Of a stretch of 64,000 nucleotides of DNA, positions 10,250-20,389 are shown piece by piece. This DNA is from Micrasema longulum. Lineage: Eukaryota > Arthropoda > Insecta > Trichoptera > Brachycentridae. The number at the start of each line of letters is the position of its first letter. Positions within the stretch are counted from its first letter, which is position 1. The notes below the pieces were generated by a model that did no database searches, was not told where the DNA came from, and saw only the letters and a list, made by a program, of their open reading frames with translations. The stretch spans positions 1-64,000 of the forward strand of contig JAGVSM010002671.1 in the NCBI GenBank assembly GCA_022494885.1, in the 5' to 3' direction. The position numbers and the translations under genes are program-made.

Positions 10250-11040
10250 GTGACAAAAAAAATAAATAAATAAGAAACTCAAGTAAAAAAAGAATAATTT
10301 TGAACATTTGCGTTTTCCGTGGAGGTTATCATTGGTAATAAATAAAAATATCGAATGCACATTTCGAGCCATCAATACGTACACAAACATATACATTACT
10401 CGCGGCACATTTACATAGCACAAGCAACTATCCCAAATAATCAACTTCATGAAGAAATTTTCTGTACAAATGCAACTTGCAGTTAAAAAAGTCTACATCA
10501 ATACTGAGTCCATTATAATTTCTGCGGGTACGTCTAATGAATGCATTCGTGGTATAATTATTTTTACAAATTGGTATATAAAAAACTAAATTGAATCTAG
10601 TACAGCAAAGAGGACAACGGAAACCAATATTTTGTAAAAAGTACGGCGAATCAACCATATTATTTAGAATTTTGAAAAGAAAAATTAAATCACATGTAAA
10701 ACGCCGTTCTTGTAGTGATTCTATATTAAAATTAATCAAAGATGCGCCGTTATCATTTCCACTGTTACCAAAACAATATTTCAGGCTCCTTATACATTTC
10801 TTTTTAATGTTTTCGATTTGATTAATATATACATTATACTGAAAGGACCATACTAATGAATAAATAATAAAAAATAAGGGTCCAAGATGCGAACCTTGAG
10901 GAACACGAAATGAAATTTGTTTAAATGATGGATTAAATTCTTTGAGTAATGTAATTAGTTCTGTAAAATGGCTTCTGGGGATCAATCACTCGTTTGGTTG
11001 TATAAAATTACTACTCTTTCACCAACCAAAATATTATAAT
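10250..11040 (-). mobile_element. Internally deleted LINE (Jockey-like)
   Basis: The minus strand is open from 10985 to 10428. It starts in the reverse transcriptase with FRVPQGSHLGPLFFIIY (the motif before the catalytic YADD box) and then jumps straight to LVWSFQYNVYINQIENIKKK, which belongs to the C-terminal tail. The YADD region is absent, so a deletion joined the two parts in frame. The rest of the tail runs to a stop at 10428-10430, followed by a UTR towards 10250. Upstream (10985-11040) the frame has stops. The protein cannot be catalytically active. Confidence 0.8.
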
Positions 11041-11355
11041 TGTGACGCAAGTAAGTTATTTTTTCCAAAATGTGTTAGTTTGGTTATAATGCGAGTTTTT
11101 CTTCTTTTGTGCATACATCGTATAGGTAAAATAACAAAGTTTTATGTTGCAATACCCTGATGGAACAAATTTGCGACACTGCTCTTTACATGAAGAGTTT
11201 TATATTTAACATACAATCATTTTCAAGCTATTAATTTCAAAATTGTACAATGTTATAATTAGAACATACACAATAATACGTTTATGTGTGCCTTATTTCA
11301 AGATTAAAAATGAAATAAGTTTTTTTGATTGATTTTCTCTAGGAAAATATTATTT

Positions 11356-11665
11356 ACTTTTTTACCTTCACATACACCGCAGAGCTGTAGGAAAATGTTA
11401 TACGCAAGCATTGTGGATTAAGGTTAGCGTCACCTATAACATAGCATAAAGACAATTGTTTGGACTGCCTTGGTACTGCAGTGCCTCCGAAATGTTTACG
11501 GCTAGACGGAGTGAACTCCTTTGCTGCCGTACTTCGCAAAAGAACCTACAATAATATGCTTCTTCAAGCCCCTACAGGAATCCACTCACCCCTGTTAAGA
11601 CTGGCTACAATTGCTGAGACCACTATAAGGACATATTTTTTATGTAGAATAGATTTAATTTTATT
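11356..11665 (+). mobile_element. LINE remnant, C-terminal tail
   Basis: The plus strand reads RQLFGLPWYCSASEMF in one frame, then RRSELLCCRTSQKN and a shifted continuation with NPLTPVKTGYN. LPWYCSASEMF is a recurrent tail motif of insect endonuclease-reverse transcriptase LINEs. Several frameshifts and stops make it a dead fragment. The clade is not certain. Confidence 0.65.
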
Positions 11666-12284
11666 TCTTTAATTAAATTATATGTTTCCTTACTCTAAAT
11701 AATTTTGCTGGATTTTAATACAAAAAAAAATTATCACTTTATGATGAATAATTTATTAAATTAATGAAAGTGATGCCAATATCACAATAAATACTGTATA
11801 AAAAAGAGCATGAGAATAGAACTTAAAACAATGAAGACAGAGACGCCGGTCTGTAGCCAGTGTTTGAATAAAAGAGAAAAAACGGAAGAAGATATTCTTT
11901 CAATCAGATGGTTATTGGCAGTAAGCGGGAGTGCATGCTTGTGTATAACAAGCATGCACTCCCGGCGTTTTTATGATTTTTCATTATTTTTTTACAACAG
12001 GCTAAAAATATATAATATTTTTTATAAATTATGGATAAAGAATTATTTAACGGTGTGTCTTTGTGTTTTTTTTTCAAATGTCTTCAGAATCATCTGCCTT
12101 TGGCTTGAGGAAACACGATGTGACATCAACACGTGTGAAGGAATTTTGTGGCGCAGTCTTTTACCAGTTAAATTAAAAATATATTCGTTTTATATTTACA
12201 ATTGTTTGTTCACAAATCCACGTGCTCCATAGGGTTGTGAAGCAGGCGCTCTAGAATATGAATATTTCTTTGCCTATAATAGAA
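11666..12284. other. Unassigned sequence with a 140-codon open frame
   Basis: A plus-strand frame at 11810-12232 has Cys-rich and hydrophobic composition but no motif that I know and it crosses a perfect hairpin (11926-11964) in mid-frame. I regard it as a chance frame, though it is the longest unexplained one outside repeats. Nothing else is seen. Confidence 0.35.
11926..11964. repeat. Perfect 17-bp inverted repeat, 5-base loop
   Basis: CGGGAGTGCATGCTTGT at 11926-11942 is the exact reverse complement of 11948-11964, with GTATA as the loop. The stem is GC-richer than its surroundings and includes GCATGC. It could form a cruciform or an RNA hairpin; there is no T run after it and nothing shows a function. 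Confidence 0.9.
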
Positions 12285-12553
12285 GCCTTCTTCAACTTCA
12301 TCATGATCATTCCCTTTCCGAACCTACTGGTGCATAGGGCACTGCATCGTTACATCAAGTGCAGCGTATGTTGATATTTTTTTTAGATGAAGGTAAGATG
12401 ATCTGTCTTACGCTTCAGGTACCAGTCCAAGGACTATGAAATACTCCAGCAGAAAATCACCCTTTTTAATAAATATTTCATATCAACCATGTCGGGAATC
12501 AAAGACCTCTTGCATGGAAGTCAAACACGCTGACTATTACACCACCGGGCCGA
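12285..12553 (-). mobile_element. SINE2, tRNA-derived
   Basis: On the minus strand the head has GTGGTGTAATAGTCAGCGTG and a B box reading TTTGATTCCCGAC, then AAAAAGGGTGATTTTCTGC, GTACCTGAAGCGTAAGAC and a 3' part with GCACTGCATTAG-like and ATGATGAAGTTG tracts. Other copies are at 19795 (truncated), 37154 and 60104. Confidence 0.8.
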
Positions 12554-12862
12554 CAAGCCATCTTTAATCTACTATTAAATTTTTGTGACTTAATCTATTT
12601 TCCAAGATGAATGATTTTAGCAAACCCTTTTTGAAAAATTTGTTTTATTTACATATTTTATGTAACGGGAAACTATTATAGATCAGCGTTTACCAATCTT
12701 TGTCTGCGGACTGATGAATATAGGAGAAAAAAATTGCGGACCGGTAACGCAGGTATAAAAAGTATTATATATGTAGTATTTTTCTTATTGGTATATAATG
12801 TTATATGCTGGGCTTCATTTCAATAATTTCCAAACCCCTTAAAAAACCAAACACATTGATAA

Positions 12863-13525
12863 CTTTAAACAACACTTTTGTACGCAGTAATTTGGAGTTT
12901 TCGTCCGTTTTGTGGAGCTCACTATACAAAACAAACATTAAAAGGATTTAAAATGTTCAAAAAATTTTTTTTAAATACCTAGATTATAAAAACAATAAAA
13001 TGCTTTGCACTTACATCCAATCTGCTAAACAAAATGGATTTTTTACCTCTGAAAATAGACAACATTTTATCTGAATTATGCTATTTATATAAATTATTTT
13101 ATAATGAAGTAGACTATTTTAACCTTCTCTCCAAAACCATCTTAATGTTCCTTTTGTGAGGCAAGAAACAAGTATTTATTTTATCTGCCAGTCTGTAGAA
13201 TTAACTTTACACAACACTCTTTCCTCTTTCGTTTTTGTTCAAACTATAATGCTATTTTTTCATTTATTGATATATTTAACATGTCCCTTAATTTATTTAA
13301 AAATAAATAAAGACTCATTCTTTCTGGCTGCGATACGCTATCACTTGCAATTTGATGATGCTGACGCTTACACATCTGAATACTTATTTCCACACAATTA
13401 CACATAAAAACACCCTTTTGTTGTACCAGAATTTAATATGTATGAATTTTATTTAGAAACTTCTTTTAAGTATCTTTTTATGTTATTATAATATCATTGT
13501 TGACTGTTTGTTCCTGTAAAATAAA
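12863..13525 (+). mobile_element. LINE J1 3' end, nested in the hAT element
   Basis: Matches the J1 copy at 3961 from ACTTTTGTACGCAGTAATTT onwards, including the decayed tail coding region, the stop region and the UTR with ACACATAAAAACACC, and ends in the J1 terminus GTTTGTTCCTGTAAAATAAA. Frame changes are frequent, e.g. an A/T-rich slip near 12960. Confidence 0.8.
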
Positions 13526-13671
13526 TACATATACAAGATCTTTCAAAAACGTGTTGAATTATCTTGAAGTATTTAATTAGTTTTAATGACGATACATTTT
13601 TCACCATTCTTGTGCATCAAATTAATAACGGTGTTAATTCTGATTTTATAATTATTTTTATAACAAAACAA

Positions 13672-14540
13672 AAGTAAATGTCCCTTAATTTATTTTAAAA
13701 TAAATTAAAACTCATTTTTTCTGGCTACGATACGATCCCACTTGCTCTTTAATGATGCTTACGCCTACACAAACCTGAACACTTACTCCCACACAAATAC
13801 ACACAAACACACCTCTACACTTACTCTCATACTGATACACATAAACACACCCTTTTTTTTAAGAAAAAGAAATATTTGCGTTCTTATGATTTACCCAAAT
13901 ATTTAATTTTGAAGGCCATTTTCAACGAGTTGTAAATAACTCACTATTAGAAAATGGGAATCAAGTTGGAGTAAAGTAGGATTCGAACCACAGACCTTTG
14001 GTCCGTGAGTCCGAGACGCTAGTCACAGGACCACAACCCGATCACCACAACCCGAACCCTTTTGTTGTACCACAATTTAATATGTATGATTTTTATTTTG
14101 AAACTTCGCTGGTATGTCTTTAAGTCGTATCTTTTTTATGTTATTATTTATTTATTTATTAAATAATAAAAAAAAAATTGTACTCTCAGGAGTTACAACA
14201 AACTCATTTTGGGACAGAAAAATATTTACATATAGGTATGTTAACAATAATAATATAGCAACAAATAGTAATAAAGTAACAAGTAATATTATGTACATAA
14301 AAACTGAAATAAGATAGCAAGCAAATATATGATACAAAATCATACATCCGCTTGCCATCCTTTAAACAATCCATAATAAAAATTAAAAATAAAATTGTTA
14401 TATTTACATATTGCAAGAAAGAAATATTTAAGGGAAAAAAGAACTTCAAACTAAATTTCACCCTCCACGTACCTCCTCAAGTAGTATTTTTTTTAAATTA
14501 TGTCATTGTTGACTGTTTGTTTCTATAAAATAAATAATTA
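13672..14540 (+). mobile_element. Second LINE J1 3' end, split by a SINE1 and another insert
   Basis: J1 UTR sequence from ATGTCCCTTAATTTATTT runs to about 13860, resumes at 14053 with TTTTGTTGTACCACAATTTA, breaks again near 14150, and ends at 14486-14540 with TCATTGTTGACTGTTTGTTT and CTATAAAATAAATAA. The second gap (about 14150-14485) begins with an A-run next to a TATTTATTAAATAATAA tract and may be a minus-strand LINE tail. Confidence 0.7.
13861..14052 (-). mobile_element. SINE1 nested in LINE J1 nested in hAT
   Basis: Minus-strand head GTGACTAGCGTCTCGGACTC with B box GTTCGAATCC and the SINE1 body TTGATTCCCATTTTCTAATA. It is flanked by ACCCTTTT on both sides (13850s and 14050s), consistent with a target duplication in the J1 tail. 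This gives a three-level insertion order. Confidence 0.8.
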
Positions 14541-14676
14541 ATAATTATATTATAACATGCATAGTAACAACAAATGACGCTTTTTTAGTAGAGAAAATTT
14601 AAATGGGCGGCAAGTATTTCTGAACACTGGTAGTTACCGGTCCGCGGACCAGCGGTTGGGCAACGCTGTTATAGAT

Positions 14677-15050
14677 TACAGAATACAGATTTACTCGAAA
14701 TCCTTATAACATCAATCTCCCTAATATGACAGGGTAGTCTTATGTCTTAGTAATCCGAAAAATGTTTGATAAATGTAACGAGAAATTCGTCAAATACAAA
14801 AACATTCAAGAACATTTTGAGGTTATCAGCAAACGTTTGGACAAACTCAAAATATTCATTCAATCTTATAAATAAACTAAACATATTACAAAAGAGATGA
14901 GAACGTTAAAGATAAGGTTTTTTATGATTAGTTTGGTTTATATTGCTTATATTAAGATGATAATTAGGTTAATTGAATTAATTACGTTTTTATTTTTGTT
15001 ATTATGTTAACTATGTTAAATAACTAATAAAAGGCATGTTTCACTTATTG
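14677..15050. other. Unassigned sequence with a family A end
   Basis: A family A terminus (CGTTTGGACAAACTCAAAATATT) occurs in broken form near 14835-14857. The remainder has no recognisable content. Confidence 0.4.
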
Positions 15051-15051
15051 T

Positions 15052-15110
15052 AAAATTTTTCCCTCGGCACGGGACACCCCAGTGAGGGAACTTTATTCTG
15101 TTTAAAAAAA
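15052..15110 (+). mobile_element. LINE family D 3' terminus
   Basis: CCCTCGGCACGGGACACC followed by CCAGTGAGGGAAC and an A-rich tail parallels 26036-26075 and 45827-45880. The two sides of each copy can pair, giving a short terminal hairpin as is common at LINE 3' ends. No coding sequence is attached here. Confidence 0.55.
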
Positions 15111-15134
15111 ATAATACAAACATACTAAAAGTCT

Positions 15135-15625
15135 AAATAAAGAAGTCTAGGCATTTACAAGGCTTATGACCTGTCAATGGCTGGTTTAAGTGGCCACTTT
15201 ACAAACTGTGTAACATTCACTATTCTGCTCATATTTGAACACATGAATTTCTTCAATTCTTTCATCTGTTGATGTGTGATGTTAACAAGCTGAAACGTTT
15301 ATTTATGCGGGTAAGATTCAGCTATAATCTAATCTCACCCGCATAAATAAAGGTTTCTGCTCTTTTACTTCACAAACATCAACAGATGAAATAATTGAAG
15401 AAATATAAATGATTAAATATGGGCAGAATGGTGAATGTTACACAGTGTGTAAAATGGCTACTTAAACCAGCCATTGACTGGTCATAAGCCTTGTAGATGC
15501 CTAGACTTCCATGTTACCTTCTCTTAAACGTTATTCATCTCTGTTGTAATATGTTAATATAAATAGCTCCCCGGATAGTTCAATACAGTCCTTGTCTACA
15601 AAAATTTAGGCAAACTCAAAATATT
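15135..15625. mobile_element. Family A foldback (head-to-head pair)
   Basis: A plus copy (GGCATTTACAAGGCTTATGA at 15152, then ACTGTGTAACATTCACTATT, then AATTCTTTCATCTGTTGATG) meets a minus copy with the same landmarks inverted (15370-15560). The axis is near 15325, where TTTATTTATGCGGGTAAGAT faces its inverse. The right end reads TGTCTACAAAAATTTAGGCA and CTCAAAATATTG. A transcript across it would fold into a long hairpin. Confidence 0.85.
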
Positions 15626-16378
15626 GTTTATAAATTAACAACTACAACAGTGTAAGCCACTCTCCAATCACAAGAGTCCCTTTTTTTAAGTGTTACAGTG
15701 ATAACATTTACTAGATGTATAAAAGTAGATCTGTATAGAATTTTAAATAAACATGTACCTTTCATGAAATTTATTGATAAAAATACATAAGTCTTTTCAA
15801 AATATTGAAAACTAGAAGAAAACTGTAACTGATGCGCTACCGACGAGTTAGCGGGTCCACCACTCTTCACGAGGTCATCCCTTCTGCTGTTTGTAAAGCA
15901 GCGGAAACCGAAGAACGAAGCACACACAGATTTCACTGGTGGCGGGAACCGGAGGGCGAAGCATAAGCACTGGTTCACTGCAGCGAAAACCCGATTTGAC
16001 TTGTAGTCCTGAAAAAGACCTTTGATTCCGAAGAGAGCGCCGCGGTCAGGATCCGTAGGGTGAGAAATCCAGAAGTTGAATCCAAAGGGCAGACGAAGGT
16101 CTTTTAGATCAGTCGGTATCGGCGAAGAGTAGAGCGGGAGGTGATTCAAACACGAGCGAAAGATCAAGACTGATTTATTTGACGGTGCTGCGGCCTTTTA
16201 TACACAACAAATATGTGCGGCCGGCCAACGGCGGGCGGGAGAAAGCCGACTAATCCCGTCGCGAGAGAGATAGCGCGCTGTCCCCCGCTCTATCTATCTC
16301 TCTCTCGCCACGTATAAGAACTTCCTCCCCCACCACCCGCCCGCACTACGGTGCAGACCGCGCGGTAAGAAACATGTA
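15626..16378 (-). mobile_element. LTR-like GC-rich block (probable solo LTR)
   Basis: The interval is strikingly GC-rich from 15830 to 16370 within AT-rich DNA. It begins with TGTAAG (15650) and ends with TGTACA (16375-16380), holds a well-spaced core promoter on the minus strand and an AATAAA just upstream of the initiator. A 179-codon minus frame (16167-15628) starts only at a TTG and has no recognised domain. I favour a solo LTR of a Gypsy or BEL type element, but a host CpG-rich promoter cannot be excluded. No clear target duplication was found. Confidence 0.45.
16168..16202 (-). promoter_or_regulatory. Core promoter: TATA box plus TCAGTC initiator
   Basis: On the minus strand TATAAAA (16202-16196) precedes TCAGTC (16173-16168). 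The A of the initiator lies 31 bases downstream of the first T of the TATA box, the canonical distance. TCAGT is the arthropod initiator consensus. Transcription would run leftwards into 16170-15630. Confidence 0.6.
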
Positions 16379-16884
16379 CAGTGAAAATATTATTATTAAA
16401 TCAAATAATGACAAGGCGATTTATTTTTAAATTAAAAAATAAAACAATAATCCCTAGTTCTACAGGCCTTGGTATAACGAAAACCACCCCCGAAGGTAAC
16501 AAAATAAAGTCTTTATTAGGGAGTAGGCATTTTGTGTTACACATACCAAGGTTTATATTCTATTCATTGTTCAAGAGGCTCCAGGAAAGGCTGCCGAGTT
16601 TATACTTCATCCGTAACAAAAACTAAATAACCTTTTATATGGGCGCGTAAGTTTTCAGTCACTGTTATCAATATGTTTTAATCGTTTTTAGGTGGGAACT
16701 TTTTTTCTTTAAGCCCGTTTAATGTAAGAAAGAGAAAAAAGTCAATTTTAAGGACAAATAAAACTCTGATTTAACAGTCAGTTTTGAAAACGAAAGGCTA
16801 GATGCAGAGATAATGCAGCTGGATGCTCTCTGTTAAAAATCGAAGAATAATGTTAGACCAGTTATGTTTATTCAAATAAATAAT
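16379..16884. other. Unassigned sequence, possible further LTR remnant
   Basis: Contains CCTTGGTAT (16467) and, inverted, ATACCAAGG (16543), with a minus-strand TAATAAAGACTTTATTTT between them that resembles an LTR polyadenylation site. An 81-codon plus frame (16381-16626) is not recognised. Confidence 0.3.
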
Positions 16885-17290
16885 AAAATTGATTCTCTTT
16901 AGCCACTTGAAAGACTTCCATTCCGTGTGTCATTTAGACCGACAAGACAAGACAAAGAAAACGTGTCAACAAACTATTTTAAACAATCTACAATAATTAG
17001 AATATTCAACCAATATACCAATATATTTGCTGAGGCTGATATTTTTTGTGACAATGTATTTAAATTTAGGTCAAAAATAATAGAAATTTTGAGGGAAGCA
17101 GATATTTAACTTTATTATTATGTACATATTTTTCCATTTCGTTTTTTTACATTTATTATATTTAACATAATTTAAATTATTGTATTAAGTGTAAACAATT
17201 TTTTGGTGTGTGCATGAGTGTCCTACACTAATATACAAAGAAATGGTGAATATTTGTGCACATACTGTTTGTTTACCCAATAAAATAAAT
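16885..17290 (+). mobile_element. LINE family K, C-terminal tail and 3' UTR
   Basis: The plus strand encodes LPFRVSFRPTRQDKENV and continues open to the stop at 17107-17109, resembling the very end of a Jockey-type ORF2. The UTR then carries GTGTGTGCATGAGTGTCC, ACACTAATATACAAAG and a terminal CCCAATAAAATAAATAAAT. It defines the uninterrupted form of the element at 1316-2245. Confidence 0.7.
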
Positions 17291-17502
17291 AAATACATAG
17301 ATGCTACTCACAAAAATTGCAACCTTAATAAATAAGTTTAATGAATATATTTTTTCGACATTTTTCCCTATCTTTTTGAGCGCTATCGCCGGCTTTCTAA
17401 TACGTAGGTAAATAGAGATGTTCGGAAAGTTAACTATACCGTCTTAGGAATTATCAAATGCTGTATAAAAATCATGTCCAAGCTAACACATTTTGTTTTA
17501 AT

Positions 17503-17670
17503 CGAGTTGTGGTCTCGTGGCTAGTGTTGCTGTCTCACAAGCTACAGGTCCGAAGTTCAAACCCCACTCTACCCCGACTTTATTTCCATTTTCTAATTGT
17601 GAGTTTTTTACAACTCGTTGAAAATGCCCACCAAAATAGGAATTTTTAAGTTTATTATAAGAACGCTAAC
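17503..17670 (+). mobile_element. SINE1, tRNA-derived
   Basis: Head GTGGTCTCGTGGCTAGTGTT, B-box region GAAGTTCAAACCCC, then the SINE1 body CCCCGACTTTATTTCCATTT, ACAACTCGTTGAAAATGCCC and an A/T-rich end. It lies on the plus strand. Confidence 0.85.
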
Positions 17671-18434
17671 ATTTTATTATTATTTTTTAAATGGAGTTTT
17701 ATCGTTTTGAAGTGGCTGCTTTTTATTTATGAAGCCCTTTTTAAAATACTGACAAAAAATATTTTTAATTTTAATTTAGTAAGGAACCCAGAGAAATATT
17801 TCGGCGTCACTTATTGGTTAATTCGATTCTTTGACGTCAGTGATGACAAGGTAGTAAAGATAGTAGAGAAGTTGAGTATACCGTCTCGGTGTGTACCGAT
17901 GAAAATGGCGTTTGTAATTGCGGTCCAGAAGAGAAATCTTCTAAGATATTTATAATAAAATAAATAATTAAAGACACGAAATACACATGGATTATGTAAT
18001 GTACACATAATGTGTATCATGAAGTATCCCACACCAAGTCAGTAAAATAATAATTATTATTTCTTTCTTAACCTTTCGTTTGTTTCATTCCTTTTCCTTC
18101 TTCACTTCCTTAATTCTATCCACGTTCCATCTTCTACGTGACTTGAACCGTTATATGGGGATCTTCTTCAACTCAAAATGCCTGAAAAGGGAACACCCTA
18201 ATATTTTACTCCCATCAGTATTATGGTCACTCTGTATCGACTTTATTCGATAAAAACATGACGAGGAATGAATATAATAAAATAATACAAGCCATATTGT
18301 TTCGTGTTTTTTATAGGTTGATTTATATCGATGGGAGATAAATTATTGAAAAATTTTAGCAGTCGGAAAACTTTATTTTACCAGCCGTTAAATAAGACTT
18401 AATTTAATATACCAACATTTGATTTATTTTAATA
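17671..18434. other. Unassigned sequence
   Basis: An 82-codon plus frame (17707-17955) and a 73-codon minus frame overlap; neither is recognised. AGTATACCGTCT at 17875 recalls ACTATACCGTCT at 17432 on the other side of the SINE1, so the SINE may sit inside an older repeat. TGGTCACTCTGTAT at 18226 resembles a mariner-like terminus, without a partner that I could find. Confidence 0.3.
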
Positions 18435-19288
18435 TATAAAACAACAGATTACAACAGAGATGAAAACATCTTAGAGAAAGTAATAAAGAAGTCTTGGCAT
18501 TTACAGGGCTTATGACCAGTCATTTGCTGGTTTTAGTGGCCACTTTACATACTGTGTAACATTAACTATTCCACCCATATTTGAACATCTATGTGTATAT
18601 TTGTTTTATTTTTTACAATATACATAAGAGGTTAAACAGAGTATTAAAAAACGCATAATTACAGAGCAATGAAATACATATTAACAGAAAAATAGTAAAC
18701 AAAAAATCCCACAAAGGCATGGCCTGTTCGTGGGTATACTAGAAAATTTTAAGGAATTTTTGCTCCTATAATAAATTATAGACAGTTATAATATTTTTTT
18801 GTAACATAAGAAAGAAAAAATAAAATGTTCTGTAAAAGATAATATGATATTTTTTTCGTAGTAATTAAAAAAGGAAATGAAAAATAATTTAAAAAAACAC
18901 AAAAATATTTCTTATTATTAAACGGCAACAAAATAAATCATAGAAAAAAAGAGTTTATATCTTTAGTTTAAATCCAGGATAGTGAATGTTTTTTAAAAGA
19001 TGAAAAATTTTGAATGTTTGGAATCAATGAAATATTATCAGTAAAAAAAGAGTTAAAAATCTTTGGACCTATGTATAAAATATGCATGTCTGTGCGGGCC
19101 TCGTTTTACAATGTGGTATTTCTAACACACGATTCCTTCTTTGACTTGATCTATTTGAATTACTTGTAAATAAATTTTGGTTCTTAAATATATATTTTTA
19201 ACATTGAAAACAATATATTTGTCTTAGATCTTATATTCCTTCAATTCTTTCATGTGTTGATGTTTGTTAAGTTAAACAGCTGAAACCA
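18435..19288 (+). mobile_element. Family A repeat, split by family B
   Basis: Left part 18435-18597 has AACAGAGATGAAAACATCTT, GGCATTTACAGGGCTTATGA and CCCATATTTGAACATCTATG. After the family B insert it resumes at 19229 with TATATTCCTTCAATTCTTTC and AAACAGCTGAAACC, exactly the next landmarks in other copies. Confidence 0.8.
18598..19228 (-). mobile_element. Family B LINE 3' UTR
   Basis: Minus-strand order: ACTATCCTGGATTTAAACTA, TTTTTTTCTATGATTTATTT, a T-rich stretch, GTATACCCACGAACAGGCCA, TGCCTTTGTGGGATTTTTTG, ATGTATTTCATTGCTCTGTA and a terminal CCTCTTATGTATATTGTAAA. Other copies are at 22690, 40615, 43070 and 58897. The inner CCACGAACAGGCCATGCC and TGTGGG can form a hairpin. No coding region accompanies any copy. 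Confidence 0.75.
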
Positions 19289-19700
19289 TAATGCACAATG
19301 CATTAGAAAGCATGGCCCTCACAAAAGTGAATATGGAAAAGGCCAAATGCACACAGCAATCCATGGAAAGATCCATGCTTGGTATTAGCCTAAGAGACAA
19401 AATTAAAAATTAAGAAATTAGAAACAGAACCAGAATAGCAGATACGATGGATCGCGTAGCAGGGCTGAAGTGGCAATAGGCAGGACATGTAGACAAAACC
19501 CCACAAGATGGACCCTTAAAATTATAAGATGGAGACCTTGGGAGAATAAGCGAGGCGTCGTAAGACTTAAGAAAAGATGGTCCGATGACATAGCTGCTGT
19601 AGGGGGTAAAAATTGGCTGCAAGTAGCAACCGACCGAGAAAAATGCAAGAATACGGAAGAGGTCTATATCCAGCAGTGGAGGACAAAAGGCTAAAGAAGA
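19289..19700 (+). mobile_element. LINE remnant, RTE-like C-terminal tail
   Basis: Reads QQSMERSMLGISLRDKIKN, then in another frame RWTLKIIRWRPWENKRGVV and RWSDDIAAVGGKNWLQVATD ending YIQQWRTKG. The MLGISLRD...W..DD...W...A.DR...YVQQW order is the usual tail of insect endonuclease-reverse transcriptase LINEs. At least one frameshift and several stops are present. Confidence 0.75.
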
Positions 19701-19794
19701 AGAGGAAAGAAGTAAAACCGATAGACTCACGATCTTAAAAAAACTTTCGGGTATGTGGAGAAAACTACTTTTACTGCAATATTTTACGAGGCAA

Positions 19795-19925
19795 GTACCT
19801 AAAGCGTATGATTGATTACCATCCGTGATATAAAAATAATCTTGACACGCCGCGATTGGAGTATTAATGCAGTGCCCTTTGCACCACTGGGTGCGAATAG
19901 GGTAATTATGACAACCCCATAATGA
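19795..19925 (+). mobile_element. SINE2, 5'-truncated
   Basis: Only the 3' body is present: ACCTAAAGCGTATGATTGAT, CGATTGGAGTATTAATGCAG, CACCACTGGGTGCGAATAG and GACAACCCC, matching 37300-37421. The tRNA-like head is missing. Confidence 0.7.
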
Positions 19926-20389
19926 TACACTTCTTAATCTTTTAACTAATTACATTTGATGTTCGTTTTCAGAAAGCTTTTGATAAACATGTCGGCAAAA
20001 GCTGAATTTGTCCCGAACAAACTTCTTAATTGGTTAAACTTTTAATAAACATAATCCTACGTTCTTACAACAGGAAATGTTTTGTCAAAATTTAAATCCT
20101 TTAAATTTGAATCGACTTACGACCCATTCAATGGAAGATTTAATTTCCCTCAAATAAAATTATTATAATATAACGAGAAAAACTCTTCAAAGGAAGTCCA
20201 AAATAGATTATCCTGATTACACGTATTATTTTATTAAGAAATAAATGGCTAAGCCCCAATTAACAGAAATAAAGAAGTTAGAAATATTATCAAATTATTA
20301 TTTATGTTCAAATATATTTTATATTAAAAATAACTTTGGAACTTACTAAAAAACTGTAAAGATAAAAATAATTTATATTGAACAACTTA
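19926..20389. other. AT-rich unassigned sequence
   Basis: No gene or repeat recognised. Confidence 0.35.

Larger units (their letters stand above)
12684..14668. mobile_element. hAT-type DNA element with exact 8-bp target duplication
   Basis: TTATAGAT occurs at 12676-12683 and again at 14669-14676. Just inside, the termini are CAGCGTTTACCAA and, inverted, CAGCGTTGCCCAA, followed on both sides by a GTCYGCGGAC subterminal block and GCGGACCGGTAAC. CAG ends with 8-bp duplications are typical of hAT transposons. The 1985-bp interior is almost wholly made of later insertions (two LINE J1 tails, a SINE1, a further AT-rich insert), so the original element was a short non-autonomous one of perhaps 300 bp. 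No transposase remains. Confidence 0.85.

Noticed and set aside
11810..12232. 140-codon plus-strand frame as a gene
   Set aside because: No recognised motif, crosses a perfect hairpin, and has no splice or promoter support.
15628..16167. 179-codon minus-strand frame as a gene
   Set aside because: Starts only at TTG, shows no domain, and lies in an LTR-like block downstream of its own core promoter.
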